Below, piece by piece: positions 14,161 to 21,253 of a stretch of DNA of 27,477 nt. The stretch lies in IMG/VR virus record IMGVR_UViG_3300030389_001699, positions 1 through 27,477 of that record; one strand, 5' to 3'. The translations under genes were made by a program, and so were the position numbers. Position 1 is the stretch's first letter. Each line of letters begins with the position of its first letter. Origin of the DNA: a virus. The notes beneath the pieces are model-generated. The model saw only the letters and a program-made list of their open reading frames with translations. It searched no databases and had not been told where the DNA came from.

Positions 14161-14634
14161 TATTAGTTCGTTCTTGTTTTATTTTAAAGTAAGCTAACCA
14201 TAATTGGTATTCTTCTATAGACATTTGCTGAATCTCGTCTAAGGTCTTATGCAAAAGTTCAGCTAATTGTAGTTGATTAAAGGTGTTGTAATCTTCTTCT
14301 AATTTTTTTTTACAACAGCTTCAGGTTGTTCAGCCATGATCTCATTTGCAACTCTAATTAAAACATTTCTATCAACTTTATTTAGTAAAGTTGTTTTATC
14401 CTCAAGGCTGAATAATTTATTACCATCTTCATCAAGTGCTTTGAATATAAGCACATAAGCTAACATAGTCATATCGTCATCTTTTGCCATACGATATAGC
14501 TTTGTTGTCTCTTGTAATGTTAATGGTTTGGAATAAATGACTAGAGGTGTATCTTCTTCACCCCATTCAGGCACTTCTATTTTTTTAATGTCGAGATTGT
14601 CAAAGTGAGATTTAGCACGATCAATAGCTTTCAT
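14153..14634 (-). CDS. Tail assembly chaperone GT fusion (via -1 frameshift)
   Basis: The G gene (14299-14634) ends with an A9 run read as GTA AAA AAA AAT TAG. A -1 slip on A AAA AAA continues into a frame without an ATG of its own, which encodes 50 more residues before stopping at 14153. The likely join is 14634-14305 followed by 14305-14153, giving 160 residues. The extension reads 'KLEEDYNTFNQLQLAEL' then 'EYQLWLAYFKIKQERTNNG', the short helical 'W.AYF' tail of gpT-like domains. Its stop is eight bases inside the tape measure gene. In lambda the G and GT products bind the tape measure and recruit tail tube protein. Position, slippery run and open T frame together make this a confident call. 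Confidence 0.8.
14299..14634 (-). CDS. Tail assembly chaperone G-like protein
   Basis: A 111-residue product of normal termination at TAG just after the A9 slippery run. The protein ('MKAIDRAKSHFDNLDIKKIEVPEWGEEDTPLVIY' then 'LTLQETTKLYRMAKDDDMTMLAYVLIFKALDEDGNKLFSLEDKTTLL') matches the common 'WG....V.V..LT..E...L.......A..V...L.DE.G..LFS..D...L' architecture of siphovirus tail chaperones. It lies between the tail tube gene and the tape measure, as expected. It should be made in excess over the GT form. AAGGAG lies about 11 bases before the ATG, and the ATG directly follows an in-frame-unrelated TAG. Confidence 0.85.
   Translation of the reverse strand: MKAIDRAKSHFDNLDIKKIEVPEWGEEDTPLVIYSKPLTLQETTKLYRMAKDDDMTMLAYVLIFKALDEDGNKLFSLEDKTTLLNKVDRNVLIRVANEIMAEQPEAVVKKN
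14303..14311 (-). promoter_or_regulatory. Programmed -1 ribosomal frameshift site
   Basis: Nine A residues on the coding strand (T9 on the given strand) sit four codons before the G stop codon and contain the classical slippery heptamer A AAA AAA in the correct phase. The -1 frame is open for 50 codons beyond. No long stable stem directly downstream was obvious by eye, so slippage may rely on the long A-run itself. Confidence 0.75.
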
Positions 14635-14728
14635 CTATTTTCTTTCTCCTTTTATATTTCTTCTTCCCATATACTCTTAACCTGTATTTAGGTGTCCTTA
14701 AATCCTTTTTAAGAGGATTTCTTCGCAC
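14621..14728 (-). CDS. Small basic ArfA-like protein (candidate)
   Basis: A 35-codon frame starting at GTG, four bases after the tail tube stop (TAA TAG GTG), and overlapping the start of the G gene by 14 bases. The product is extremely basic: 'RRNPLKKDLRTPKYRLRV' then 'YGKKKYKRRKKIDESY'. The order, a '.PL....(F/Y)R.RV' helix followed by a Lys/Arg-rich tail with an aromatic residue, recalls the C-terminal half of the ribosome-rescue factor ArfA ('DPLFRQRVEKNKKGKGSY'). ArfA sits in the mRNA channel and recruits RF2 to stalled ribosomes. The canonical KGKGSY is not conserved here, so this is a hypothesis. It may instead be an untranslated spacer or a nucleic-acid-binding peptide. The inner hairpin at 14701-14721 covers its 5' end. 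Confidence 0.4.
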   Translation of the reverse strand: MRRNPLKKDLRTPKYRLRVYGKKKYKRRKKIDESY

Positions 14729-14730
14729 CT
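14699..14730 (-). promoter_or_regulatory. RNA stem-loop between tail tube and chaperone genes
   Basis: On the coding strand AAATCCT and AGGATTT form a perfect seven-base stem around CTTAAAA. Outside it, AGGTG and CACCT can extend the structure by another five pairs across small bulges. The outer stem includes the GTG of the small basic frame. There is no U-tract, so it is probably not a terminator. It may protect or process the abundant tail tube message, or mask the start of the small frame. Confidence 0.45.
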
Positions 14731-14731
14731 A

Positions 14732-15118
14732 TTATACAGTTCCAATAGTTAAAGCACCTGTTCCTTGAACAGAGAATGATCTTTCAACTAAACCATCAAA
14801 ACTTTGTGATTGAGAAATACCAGTCACAATGCCTGTTCCTGATAGTTGATAAGCACCTGAACCTGATCCTTCAGGTTGAAATAAAAATGCTAACTCACTA
14901 CCAATGGTCATAGCAGTTTGGGCTGTATCGGTATCATCGAATAATGCTTCAACACTTGCAGTAAATTGTGTTAATGAAGGTTTGAATGTTCTTGCTGAAT
15001 CACCCATTTTTGTATCTTCAATCACATCTGATGATTGTTCAACTGAAAATGATCTAATCTCACCAATAGCATTGCCACCTGCTTTAACTACTCCTGCTGA
15101 TCCACTAAATGTTGCCAT
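14732..15118 (-). CDS. Major tail tube protein
   Basis: A 128-residue, beta-rich, Gly/Ser/Thr-rich protein typical of siphovirus tube subunits. It has the opening 'GSAGVVKAGGNAIGEIRSFSVEQSSDVIEDTKMGDSARTFKPSLTQFTASVEALFDDTDTAQ': strand, 'I.....S.e......(D).(T)...G' and 'F.G..e...D..D'. It ends with 'GLVERSFSVQGTGALTIGTV', like other short tube proteins. Subunits form hexamer rings around the tape measure. It is followed by the chaperone genes and preceded by a terminator-like paralogue, a standard tail order. AAGGA lies in the last codons of the upstream gene and serves as its ribosome-binding site. Confidence 0.85.
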   Translation of the reverse strand: MATFSGSAGVVKAGGNAIGEIRSFSVEQSSDVIEDTKMGDSARTFKPSLTQFTASVEALFDDTDTAQTAMTIGSELAFLFQPEGSGSGAYQLSGTGIVTGISQSQSFDGLVERSFSVQGTGALTIGTV

Positions 15119-15120
15119 AA

Positions 15121-15615
15121 TTATAAATTTCCTTCGTTATGGTGATATACAACTTGAAAGTCCATTAAGACTCTAGCAAGTGGTGTTTCACCTTCATTTT
15201 CATATTCTATAACACTCTCTGTTAAAAATGTATCTTTTACAAGATTATTTAATAATCTATTTGTAAATAATGCTTCCTCTACTTCAACACATATATCATC
15301 AATCTTATCGTCATAGTTAGTGTTTTGCTTAACATAACCTTCAACATGAAGTGTTAAATTCTTTTCGATAGTTCGAGCAGAACCAAGCACTAAAGGTTCT
15401 GATTCTAAGTCTCTTGTGTATAAAAGTAATGCAGGAAGTTTGATAGCTTCTAGGTTATGAACCCTAGATGCAAAAATGTTTGATCCTGTTGTTGTCAGTC
15501 CAGTTAAAGTAGATGTTGCTACTTCTCTGATAAGTTGTTCAACAGACTTTGTTCCATCTGTTGTATCTGCTGAAGCTAAAGGAAGTTCTGCAAATGCACC
15601 TAAACCAAATGTCAT
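15121..15615 (-). CDS. Tail terminator-like protein, paralogue 2
   Basis: A 164-residue protein of the gpU/tail-terminator type. From residue about 35 it is clearly paralogous to the protein at 19549-19980: both contain 'LTGL..TGSN.F.SR..N.EA.KLP', 'SEP...G..RTI.K.L.L..E.YVK', 'NNL.KD.FL' and 'V.YHH.EG.L'. This copy has an extra N-terminus, 'MTFGLGAFAELPLASADTTDG'. Tail terminators cap the tube and join it to the head; a second copy could cap a different ring or support fibre attachment. It follows the DUF7936-like gene (ATGA overlap) and precedes the tail tube gene. Confidence 0.7.
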   Translation of the reverse strand: MTFGLGAFAELPLASADTTDGTKSVEQLIREVATSTLTGLTTTGSNIFASRVHNLEAIKLPALLLYTRDLESEPLVLGSARTIEKNLTLHVEGYVKQNTNYDDKIDDICVEVEEALFTNRLLNNLVKDTFLTESVIEYENEGETPLARVLMDFQVVYHHNEGNL

Positions 15616-15959
15616 TCACTACCCAATATTTTACTAACAGAACTAGGATTTATTTTATTATTTATTTTTGCTTCTATGTCAGATTTGATTGCTGCTACAT
15701 TATCAGCACCTAGATTATCTTCTACCCAATTTTGAACAATTTCTGATGTTAGATCAGACCATGCTATGAAGTTCGATAAATCACTTGTATCTAAATAAAC
15801 TCTCCCTCTTTTGATTGCAAAATGAGGGTTGTCGTTATCATCTAAATTAGAAATATCTATACCTTTAATTATGTAATGCACTTTATGAACAACATCTGAT
15901 AATCCATCTTTATTCGGATAAACTTCGCAATTCGATACATCCCATTCGAAGTTAATCAT
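15612..15959 (-). CDS. DUF7936-like conserved phage protein
   Basis: A 115-residue protein: 'FEWDVSNCEVYPNKDGLSDVVHKVHYIIKG' (residues 4-33), a beta region with 'AIKRGRVYLDTS', then 'FIAWSDLTSEIVQNWVEDNLGADNVAAIKSDIEAKI' (residues 64-99) and a tail. I associate the pattern 'D.L.DVV..VHY/W' plus '(F)..(Y/W)..LT.E.V..WV...LG...V..I...L...I' with the small DUF7936 family found next to tail fibre genes in marine phages. Its function is not known; a role in fibre or tail assembly is inferred from position. It starts at a TAATG overlap with the fibre gene and ends at an ATGA overlap with the terminator-like gene. Confidence 0.6.
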   Translation of the reverse strand: MINFEWDVSNCEVYPNKDGLSDVVHKVHYIIKGIDISNLDDNDNPHFAIKRGRVYLDTSDLSNFIAWSDLTSEIVQNWVEDNLGADNVAAIKSDIEAKINNKINPSSVSKILGSE

Positions 15960-18900
15960 TATGCAGCACCTTTAAGTAGTTGTATTTCATTTTGTAAGAC
16001 TTCAATTTGATCTTGTTGTTCTTGTATAGCTTTCACTAAATTAGGAACTAGAGGTGCATAATCAAGCATCCATTTTTCTGTATCTGAGCCAACTGTGACA
16101 CCTCTTGCATATTCACCTATATCATCAAATGCTTGTTTGTATGCTTGAGCAGAAAAACCACATCCATCAGTCACACCTGTTTCTTCTCTTGTATATTTAA
16201 TTGGCTCTAGTTTTGAAATTAAATTAAGTCCACTTGCTTCACCAGTAATGGTTTTGTATCTTTCATCTGATTCTACTGCTAATGTCATTGCATCACCTGA
16301 GTTGTCATAGTCTATTTTTCCTAAACTATCATTGTTGTTTTTCTTATAAAATCTTATAAATCTGTAAAAAGAAGCATCACCAGTATCGCTATCAAGAGCT
16401 AAAACTGCATCGTCATTAGCACCTGTTTTTTTGACATTCAATGCTTCATTTTCAAATGTTGTTCCACTACCAATGCGAACTAACTCACTTGTATTTATGA
16501 CACCATCTGATTCAATAGCAAATCTTAAATTTTGACCATTAGTGTAAAAGTCTATTGATCCTGTATCTGTTCTAAATGAAAAGTCATTAGCACTACCACC
16601 TGATTTAAGAGCATTACCACCACCAATAAAACCATAGTTAGTTGAGCCATCAGTCAAAGATATACCTGTATTTCCTGTTCCTGCTGTTAGCGATAAGGTG
16701 TTGCCATTCCATGTAGCATTTGCTTCAGCTTCTAATGTATCTGCTGTGCCACTTCCAGTTATTAATCTATTGTCTGCATTATTGTTGATTGTTGTGCCAC
16801 CACCTGAGACAGAAAAATCTAAAGTGCCATCACTATCTTGATAAGTGACAGATATACCTGATTCGGTATTTGATGACACCATTGCACCAACTGTATCTTG
16901 AATCACCTCTGTTAAATCAATGTTTGCAGTTCCATCGAAAGATACTCCATGTATGGTTCTTGCAGTCTCTAAAGCTGTTGCTGTCGCTGAATTACCAGTA
17001 GTATCTTGGTTCAATGTGCCTACAACTAAATCTATCGTTCCATCTGCATCTTGATAGGTAGCAGTAATTCCTGTTTCTGTATTAGAACTAAACATCGCAC
17101 CGACTGTATCTTGTATGACCTCTGATAGATCAATATTACCTGTGCCATCAAAAGACACCCCATGAATAGTCCTTGCTGTTTCTAGTGCTGTAGCTGTTGC
17201 TGCATTTCCTGTTGTGTCTTGGTTTAAAGTGGCAACAACAAGATCAATAGTTCCATCGGAATCTTGGTAGGTCGCAGTTATACCTGTTTCTGTATTTGAA
17301 GAAAACATTGCACCCACTATGTCTTGTATTTCTTCTGCTGTTTGGTCAGCAGTTGCATTAGCTTCTATGCCATTTAATTTTGACAGTAGTGCATCTGTAA
17401 AGGCATTTGTGTCACTATTACTTTCATAGGCTGTTTTGATCTCCGAAGCTGTTTGATCTGCTGTAGCACTTGCTTCTATACCATCAAGTTTGTTTTTAAG
17501 AGTTGTTGTAAAATCGTTAGCTGTTTGTGTGGCAACGACTAAATCTATTGTGCCATCACCATCTTCATAAGTTGCTGTAATACCTGTTTCTGTATTACTT
17601 GAGAACATAGCACCTACTGTATCTTGTATAACTTCAGATAGGTCTATATTTGCAGTTCCATCGAAAGATACTCCATGTATAGTTCTAGCAGTTTCAAGAG
17701 CAGTAGCAGTAGCAGCATTTCCAGTTGTATCTTGATTTAAAGTTGCAGAAACAACTAAGTCTATTGTGCCATCACTATCTTCATAAGTAGCAGTTATATT
17801 AGTTTCGGTGTTGCCACTAAACATAGCCCCAACTGTATCTTGTATAACTTCAGATAGATCAATGTTCGCTGTTCCATCAAAACTGACACCATGTATTGTT
17901 CTAGCTGTAGCTAATGCTGTAGCTGTTGCTGCATTTCCTGAATATTCTGAATTGATACCTAGATTAGTAAGAGCATTTGTTTTTTGTGTGCTAGTAAGAC
18001 CTTGATTGCTGACATCTATTCTTAGTCTGTTGCCTAAACTTGTTGCTGTTGTAGTAGAAAAGTTTGCATCATCACCTAGTGCAGCAGCTAACTCATTCAA
18101 TGTATCTAATGTTGAAGGTGCTGAATCTACTAAATTACTTATTGCTGTATTGACAAAAGATTGAGTAGCATAGCTGTTTGTTGTCAAAAATGAATTGACT
18201 CTTGCATCTGTATAGTAAAGATTGCTTGATCCTTCGCTGAGATTATCTGTATCAAAAGAAGATAAAGATACAACAAGATCAATAGTGCCATCGGAATCTT
18301 GATAAGTTGCTGATATGCCAGTTTCAGTATTAGAACTGAACATTGCACCTACAATATCCTGAATCTCCTCTGAGGTTTGATCTGCTGTTGCACCTGACTC
18401 TATAGCATTAAGTTTTGAAAGCAGAGCATCGGTAAAAACATTTGAATCAGAAGCAGACTCAACAAGTGTTCTTATTTCAGCAGCAGTTTGATCTGCTGTA
18501 GCACTTGCTTCGATACCATCTAGCTTTGAATGGTCTGCATCTGTAAAAACATTTGAATCACTAGCTGATTCTACAAGTGTTCTTATCTCCGAAGCTGTTT
18601 GATCTGCTGTAGCATTTGATTCGATAGCATTGAGTTTGTTAAGTAGTGTTGTTGTAAAGTTATTATCTGATTGTGTAGCCACAACAAGATCAATAGTTCC
18701 ATCGCTATCTTCATACGATACTGTTATGCCTGTTTCAGTATTGCTGCTAAACATAGCACCAACAATATCTTGCACTCTTTCTGTCGTGTGGTAAAGATTG
18801 CTAGATCCTTCGCTGAGATTGTCGGTATCAAAAGAAGATAGAGATATAACTGGTGTCAATGTATTAGATGAATCATTATAAGTAAAACTTATACCTGTGC

Positions 18901-19549
18901 CATTCTGTAAAAGACTAGCAACTCTGTCATCAACTCTTTCATTTGTAAAATATAAGTTGCTTGATCCTTCAGATAAATTGTCAGTATCTTTTGCTGCAAG
19001 TCTTGTATCAAATCTAGTGTCGGTATAATAGAGATTAGAACCTTCAGATAAATTGCTTGTTGAGAATGGTGATAGTGTGACTGTAGGTGTAAAAGTATTG
19101 CTTGAATCGTTGTAAGAAAAACTTATACCTGTGCCTGATTGAAATAAAGCACTTATTCTGTCATCTACTCTTTCATCGGTATAGTAAAGATTGGTATTCT
19201 CTGAAAGATTAGCTGTTGTTAGTTCTGCAATATTACCTGAAGCATCCCTAAAGACTGCTTTGCCTGATGGTTGAGTAATAAATACATTTTTTGTGCCTGT
19301 TGAAAAACTTACAGCACTATTAGAATTGGAACTGGATAATACTGTTGTCCTCGCTAATGTATTGCTTGAATATGTGCCAAGACCTACTTCAAATTGTGTA
19401 TCACCAACAATAGCATAGTAAGTAGTATCATTATCCGATAAAACAGAAGAAAAAGTCCTAAAACCTGTGACAGCACCACCCAATGTAATAGTGCCTGTTC
19501 CTGTTGTGGTTGTTGTTTCTTTTACTCTATCTCTTACTTTTAATGCCAT
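15959..19549 (-). CDS. Tail fibre with C-terminal S74 intramolecular chaperone
   Basis: A 1196-residue fibre. The N-terminal region (about 1-100) carries a beta-rich attachment domain. The shaft consists of protein repeats: at least four 'LSEGS.NLYYT..RV.D' units, five 'LN.IE..ATADQT..EI' units, seven 'QD.VGAMFSSNTETGI' units and four 'TARTIHGVSFDGTANIDL' units. A 'TGIS..DGS.N..G.IGGG' beta region and a '.GS.TTFENEALNV' region follow. The last 103 residues, from 'SDERYKTI', form a peptidase-S74/endosialidase chaperone domain with 'LEPIKYT', 'GFSAQAY', 'LDYAPLVPNLVKAIQEQQ' and a terminal coiled coil. This domain helps the trimer fold and usually cleaves itself off just before the Ser-Asp, here near residue 1094. 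It probably binds the receptor. Confidence 0.85.
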   Translation of the reverse strand: MALKVRDRVKETTTTTGTGTITLGGAVTGFRTFSSVLSDNDTTYYAIVGDTQFEVGLGTYSSNTLARTTVLSSSNSNSAVSFSTGTKNVFITQPSGKAVFRDASGNIAELTTANLSENTNLYYTDERVDDRISALFQSGTGISFSYNDSSNTFTPTVTLSPFSTSNLSEGSNLYYTDTRFDTRLAAKDTDNLSEGSSNLYFTNERVDDRVASLLQNGTGISFTYNDSSNTLTPVISLSSFDTDNLSEGSSNLYHTTERVQDIVGAMFSSNTETGITVSYEDSDGTIDLVVATQSDNNFTTTLLNKLNAIESNATADQTASEIRTLVESASDSNVFTDADHSKLDGIEASATADQTAAEIRTLVESASDSNVFTDALLSKLNAIESGATADQTSEEIQDIVGAMFSSNTETGISATYQDSDGTIDLVVSLSSFDTDNLSEGSSNLYYTDARVNSFLTTNSYATQSFVNTAISNLVDSAPSTLDTLNELAAALGDDANFSTTTATSLGNRLRIDVSNQGLTSTQKTNALTNLGINSEYSGNAATATALATARTIHGVSFDGTANIDLSEVIQDTVGAMFSGNTETNITATYEDSDGTIDLVVSATLNQDTTGNAATATALETARTIHGVSFDGTANIDLSEVIQDTVGAMFSSNTETGITATYEDGDGTIDLVVATQTANDFTTTLKNKLDGIEASATADQTASEIKTAYESNSDTNAFTDALLSKLNGIEANATADQTAEEIQDIVGAMFSSNTETGITATYQDSDGTIDLVVATLNQDTTGNAATATALETARTIHGVSFDGTGNIDLSEVIQDTVGAMFSSNTETGITATYQDADGTIDLVVGTLNQDTTGNSATATALETARTIHGVSFDGTANIDLTEVIQDTVGAMVSSNTESGISVTYQDSDGTLDFSVSGGGTTINNNADNRLITGSGTADTLEAEANATWNGNTLSLTAGTGNTGISLTDGSTNYGFIGGGNALKSGGSANDFSFRTDTGSIDFYTNGQNLRFAIESDGVINTSELVRIGSGTTFENEALNVKKTGANDDAVLALDSDTGDASFYRFIRFYKKNNNDSLGKIDYDNSGDAMTLAVESDERYKTITGEASGLNLISKLEPIKYTREETGVTDGCGFSAQAYKQAFDDIGEYARGVTVGSDTEKWMLDYAPLVPNLVKAIQEQQDQIEVLQNEIQLLKGAA
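16800..18760 (-). repeat. Tandem protein-coding repeats in the tail fibre gene
   Basis: Within the fibre gene, units encoding 'VGAMFSSNTETGI..(T/S)Y.D.DGTIDLVV' recur seven times, interleaved with 'TARTIHGVSFDGTANIDL' units. Protein identity between units is very high, while many third-codon positions differ (for example GTATCTTGAATCACC and GTATCTTGTATGACC for the same residues). The duplications are therefore old and under selection on protein sequence. They could still act as sites for recombinational length change. Confidence 0.75.
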
Positions 19550-19980
19550 TACTCTAATGTTCCTTCTGTATGATGATATTCGACTCTATAGGTAAGAATA
19601 CCAAAAGCAGTTGTCTTATCACCTTCTCCATTATAGTTCAACTCTTGCGATACTAAGAAGCTATCTTTAGCCAAATTGTTAATATTCTTATCTGATGCCA
19701 TAGTTTCTTTGACTTCTTTTAGTGTTGCATCAAGTGTCGCATCGTAGGTTGATGACTTAACATACACTTCTATCACCAAGTCAAGGATCTTCATAATTGT
19801 TCTAGGTGTGCCTATCGTGACTGGTTCTGATGTCTCTGATTGGGTATAAATACAAATGCAGGGCAATTTTTCAGCTTCTATATTGTATATTCTTGATTGA
19901 AAAACATTTGATCCAGTAGCATCTAAACCAGTAAGTGTAGTGCCAATTCTTTCTCTGATCTGTTGTCTAAAGTGTGCCAT
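19549..19980 (-). CDS. Tail terminator-like protein, paralogue 1
   Basis: A 143-residue protein, the more compact of two paralogues. It starts with a helix ('HFRQQIRERIGTTLTGLDATGSNVF'), then 'SRIYNIEAEKLPCICIYTQSETSEPVTIG' and 'RTIMKILDLVIEVYVKSSTYDATLD', the alpha/beta pattern of lambda gpU-like tail terminators, and ends 'GILTYRVEYHHTEGTLE'. It lies at the head side of the fibre gene, directly after the neck and holin genes, so it is the likelier true terminator that joins tail to head. The ATG is 14 bases after the previous small gene and the stop overlaps the fibre gene (TAATG). Confidence 0.75.
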   Translation of the reverse strand: MAHFRQQIRERIGTTLTGLDATGSNVFQSRIYNIEAEKLPCICIYTQSETSEPVTIGTPRTIMKILDLVIEVYVKSSTYDATLDATLKEVKETMASDKNINNLAKDSFLVSQELNYNGEGDKTTAFGILTYRVEYHHTEGTLE

Positions 19981-19994
19981 ACGACAATTCTAGC

Positions 19995-20153
19995 TTATTT
20001 GCCCTGCCCACGATACTTCTTGAAACTTCTCCTGTAGTTTTTATTCATTGTTTTTGTGCTAATGTTCCTTCTACCCTGCGAGGTCTTTTTACCTCTGACA
20101 CCACATACAGGTTCGTGAACAGATACAAATTGTTTTTTTGTTTTCTTTGGCAT
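19995..20153 (-). CDS. Small basic hypothetical protein
   Basis: A 52-residue, very basic protein from ATG 20153, whose A is shared with the stop of the holin gene (TAATG). It runs 'MPKKTKKQFVSVHEPVCGVRGKKTSQGRRN' and ends 'NYRRSFKKYRGQGK'. It has a single Cys and no hydrophobic segment. It could bind DNA or RNA, or be a minor virion component; no family is recognised. The coupled position between the holin and the tail terminator and the intact frame support a real gene. Confidence 0.6.
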   Translation of the reverse strand: MPKKTKKQFVSVHEPVCGVRGKKTSQGRRNISTKTMNKNYRRSFKKYRGQGK

Positions 20154-20539
20154 TACTTATCCCTTGCAACATTTTTTATTTTTTCAAAAGTTCTTAGTGA
20201 TCCTAAACCCAACATACCCATTAAGATAGTTGATAGTTGTGTAAAATCGAACTCAGGTAAAGATACATTTGGATAGTAAAAGCTAAAAGCAAAAGCTAAA
20301 AGTGGTGCTAATATGAAGTGATAACAAAGAGCAAAACCACAAGTCCATCCAACAAAAGGTCGCCATCCTGCAACAAACAAAGATTTATGACTAGCTTCTT
20401 GTTTGTTTACTTCAAGTTGCATAGCAGCGATTCGGTGCATTTCTGCATCTAATTCAAATCGCAATCTTTCTTTTAGGTCTTTATCTGCAATAAATTTATC
20501 TAATATGTTAGATATTGGTTCTATAAATCTTTCAATCAT
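20153..20539 (-). CDS. Three-TM holin (Holin_3TMs-like)
   Basis: A 128-residue protein with an N-terminal amphipathic helical region (residues 1-55) followed by 'SLFVAGWRPFVGWTCGFALCYHFILAPLLAFAFSFYYP' and a last hydrophobic segment 'LSTILMGMLGLGSLRTFEKIKN'. The 'A.WRPF.GW.CG......' and 'LGLGSLRTFEK.K' motifs are those of the 3-TM holin family first described with gene transfer agents. Holins open the inner membrane to release endolysin. The location among head-tail genes, rather than beside the endolysin at 7131, is also seen in gene-transfer-agent-like phages. Starts and stops at TAATG overlaps. Confidence 0.8.
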   Translation of the reverse strand: MIERFIEPISNILDKFIADKDLKERLRFELDAEMHRIAAMQLEVNKQEASHKSLFVAGWRPFVGWTCGFALCYHFILAPLLAFAFSFYYPNVSLPEFDFTQLSTILMGMLGLGSLRTFEKIKNVARDK

Positions 20540-20775
20540 TAGTTTATTGTGTCTTTGACATCTATAAGTATTTCTTCATCTATTGATTCAAAAACCCACT
20601 TGGGAATATATATATCAAGTTTGACCAACTTTGCACCACACAATATATCGTCTAAGTGTTGCATGAATAATCTCTCGTATTGTCCTCTTGATATTTTTGA
20701 TCTGTTTTGTGTTGCTCTCTGTTCGCAGTCATAAACCCAACAGTCATCTAATTGTTCTTCGGTATAAAGGATCAT
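20539..20775 (-). CDS. Hypothetical protein in the neck cluster
   Basis: A 78-residue acidic protein: 'YTEEQLDDCWVYDCEQRATQNRSKISRGQYERLFMQHLDD' in the helical first half, then 'KLVKLDIYIPKWVFESIDEEILIDVKD'. The latter resembles a strand plus helix. It does not match a family I recognise. It overlaps the preceding gene by ATGA and the holin by TAATG, inside the head-tail connector cluster. A head-completion or connector role is inferred from position only. Confidence 0.6.
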   Translation of the reverse strand: MILYTEEQLDDCWVYDCEQRATQNRSKISRGQYERLFMQHLDDILCGAKLVKLDIYIPKWVFESIDEEILIDVKDTIN

Positions 20776-21077
20776 TGTGTTTGCAGGATCAATACAGTAA
20801 TACCTGTGCCATCAGGTTGAATATTAGTTATGTTGTAATTAACTGAATCAATGGTAATACTGTCTGATGTATCTATATTTGCTACATCTGATGTCCTGCA
20901 AGTTGCGACTGGTTGAGTTCCATCAATATCTACTGACTCACCTGCTATCGCAAAATATTCATTATTTAAAATTACACTTATGGTTGAACTGCTACCATCT
21001 ATCGTTACTGTTGCAGATTTACCATGTGTATTTGTATCTAAAAAGTTTAGTAAATCTTGTGCTGACTCAAGTGCCAT
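20772..21077 (-). CDS. Head-tail joining / head completion protein (tentative)
   Basis: A 101-residue beta-rich protein: 'TVTIDGSSSTISVILNNEYFAIAGESVDIDGTQPVATCRTSDVANID' and 'SITIDSVNYNITNIQPDGTGITVLIL'. The 'V.I.G....G.....(T)...(D)......GD.I.I.G..Y.I....PDG.G...L.L' pattern is characteristic of small head-tail joining or stopper proteins (lambda FII-like and related). In the virion such a protein would sit between portal/connector and tail terminator. Its neighbours, the capsid gene upstream and tail terminator downstream, agree. It starts at a TAATG overlap. Confidence 0.65.
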   Translation of the reverse strand: MALESAQDLLNFLDTNTHGKSATVTIDGSSSTISVILNNEYFAIAGESVDIDGTQPVATCRTSDVANIDTSDSITIDSVNYNITNIQPDGTGITVLILQTQ

Positions 21078-21253
21078 TATCTTTTACTAAATTCTTTTTC
21101 TGCTTTATCTCTTTTTGCTTTGCTTTGTCCTTTTGCTAGTTCTACACCTTGAGGTTCAAGGTTAGCAAAATCACTTTCTGAACAATGAAAACAATCACCT
21201 GCTTTATACCATTGTCCTTGAAAGAATACTTTTCTAGTTGCTACTACTTCCAT
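21077..21253 (-). CDS. Small protein, member A of a look-alike pair
   Basis: A 58-residue protein: 'EVVATRKVFFQGQWYKAGDCFHCSESDFANLE' followed by a Lys-rich C-terminus ('KGQSKAKRDKAEKEFSKR'). The first half has a small beta-barrel-like pattern, 'K.FF.G..Y..GDC...SE.(D).A', that is also present in the next gene upstream. Cys21 and Cys24 (CFHC) are additional here. Both flanking junctions are TAATG overlaps. Among head genes, such short proteins are sometimes minor capsid or decoration components, but this is inference. Confidence 0.6.
   Translation of the reverse strand: MEVVATRKVFFQGQWYKAGDCFHCSESDFANLEPQGVELAKGQSKAKRDKAEKEFSKR

Noticed and set aside
13595-14197. 200-codon open frame on the + strand
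   Set aside because: It lies opposite the tape measure gene, is rich in Ser/Pro/Leu as expected from antisense of helical coding sequence, and has no ribosome-binding site.
14728-14740. Stop-codon read-through of the tail tube protein into the small basic frame
   Set aside because: The small frame is in phase, but two consecutive stops (TAA TAG) separate them, making read-through improbable.
15959-19549. CRISPR array or DNA-level tandem repeat in the fibre gene
   Set aside because: The repeats encode conserved protein in one open frame and have diverged at synonymous sites, with no regular repeat-spacer pattern.
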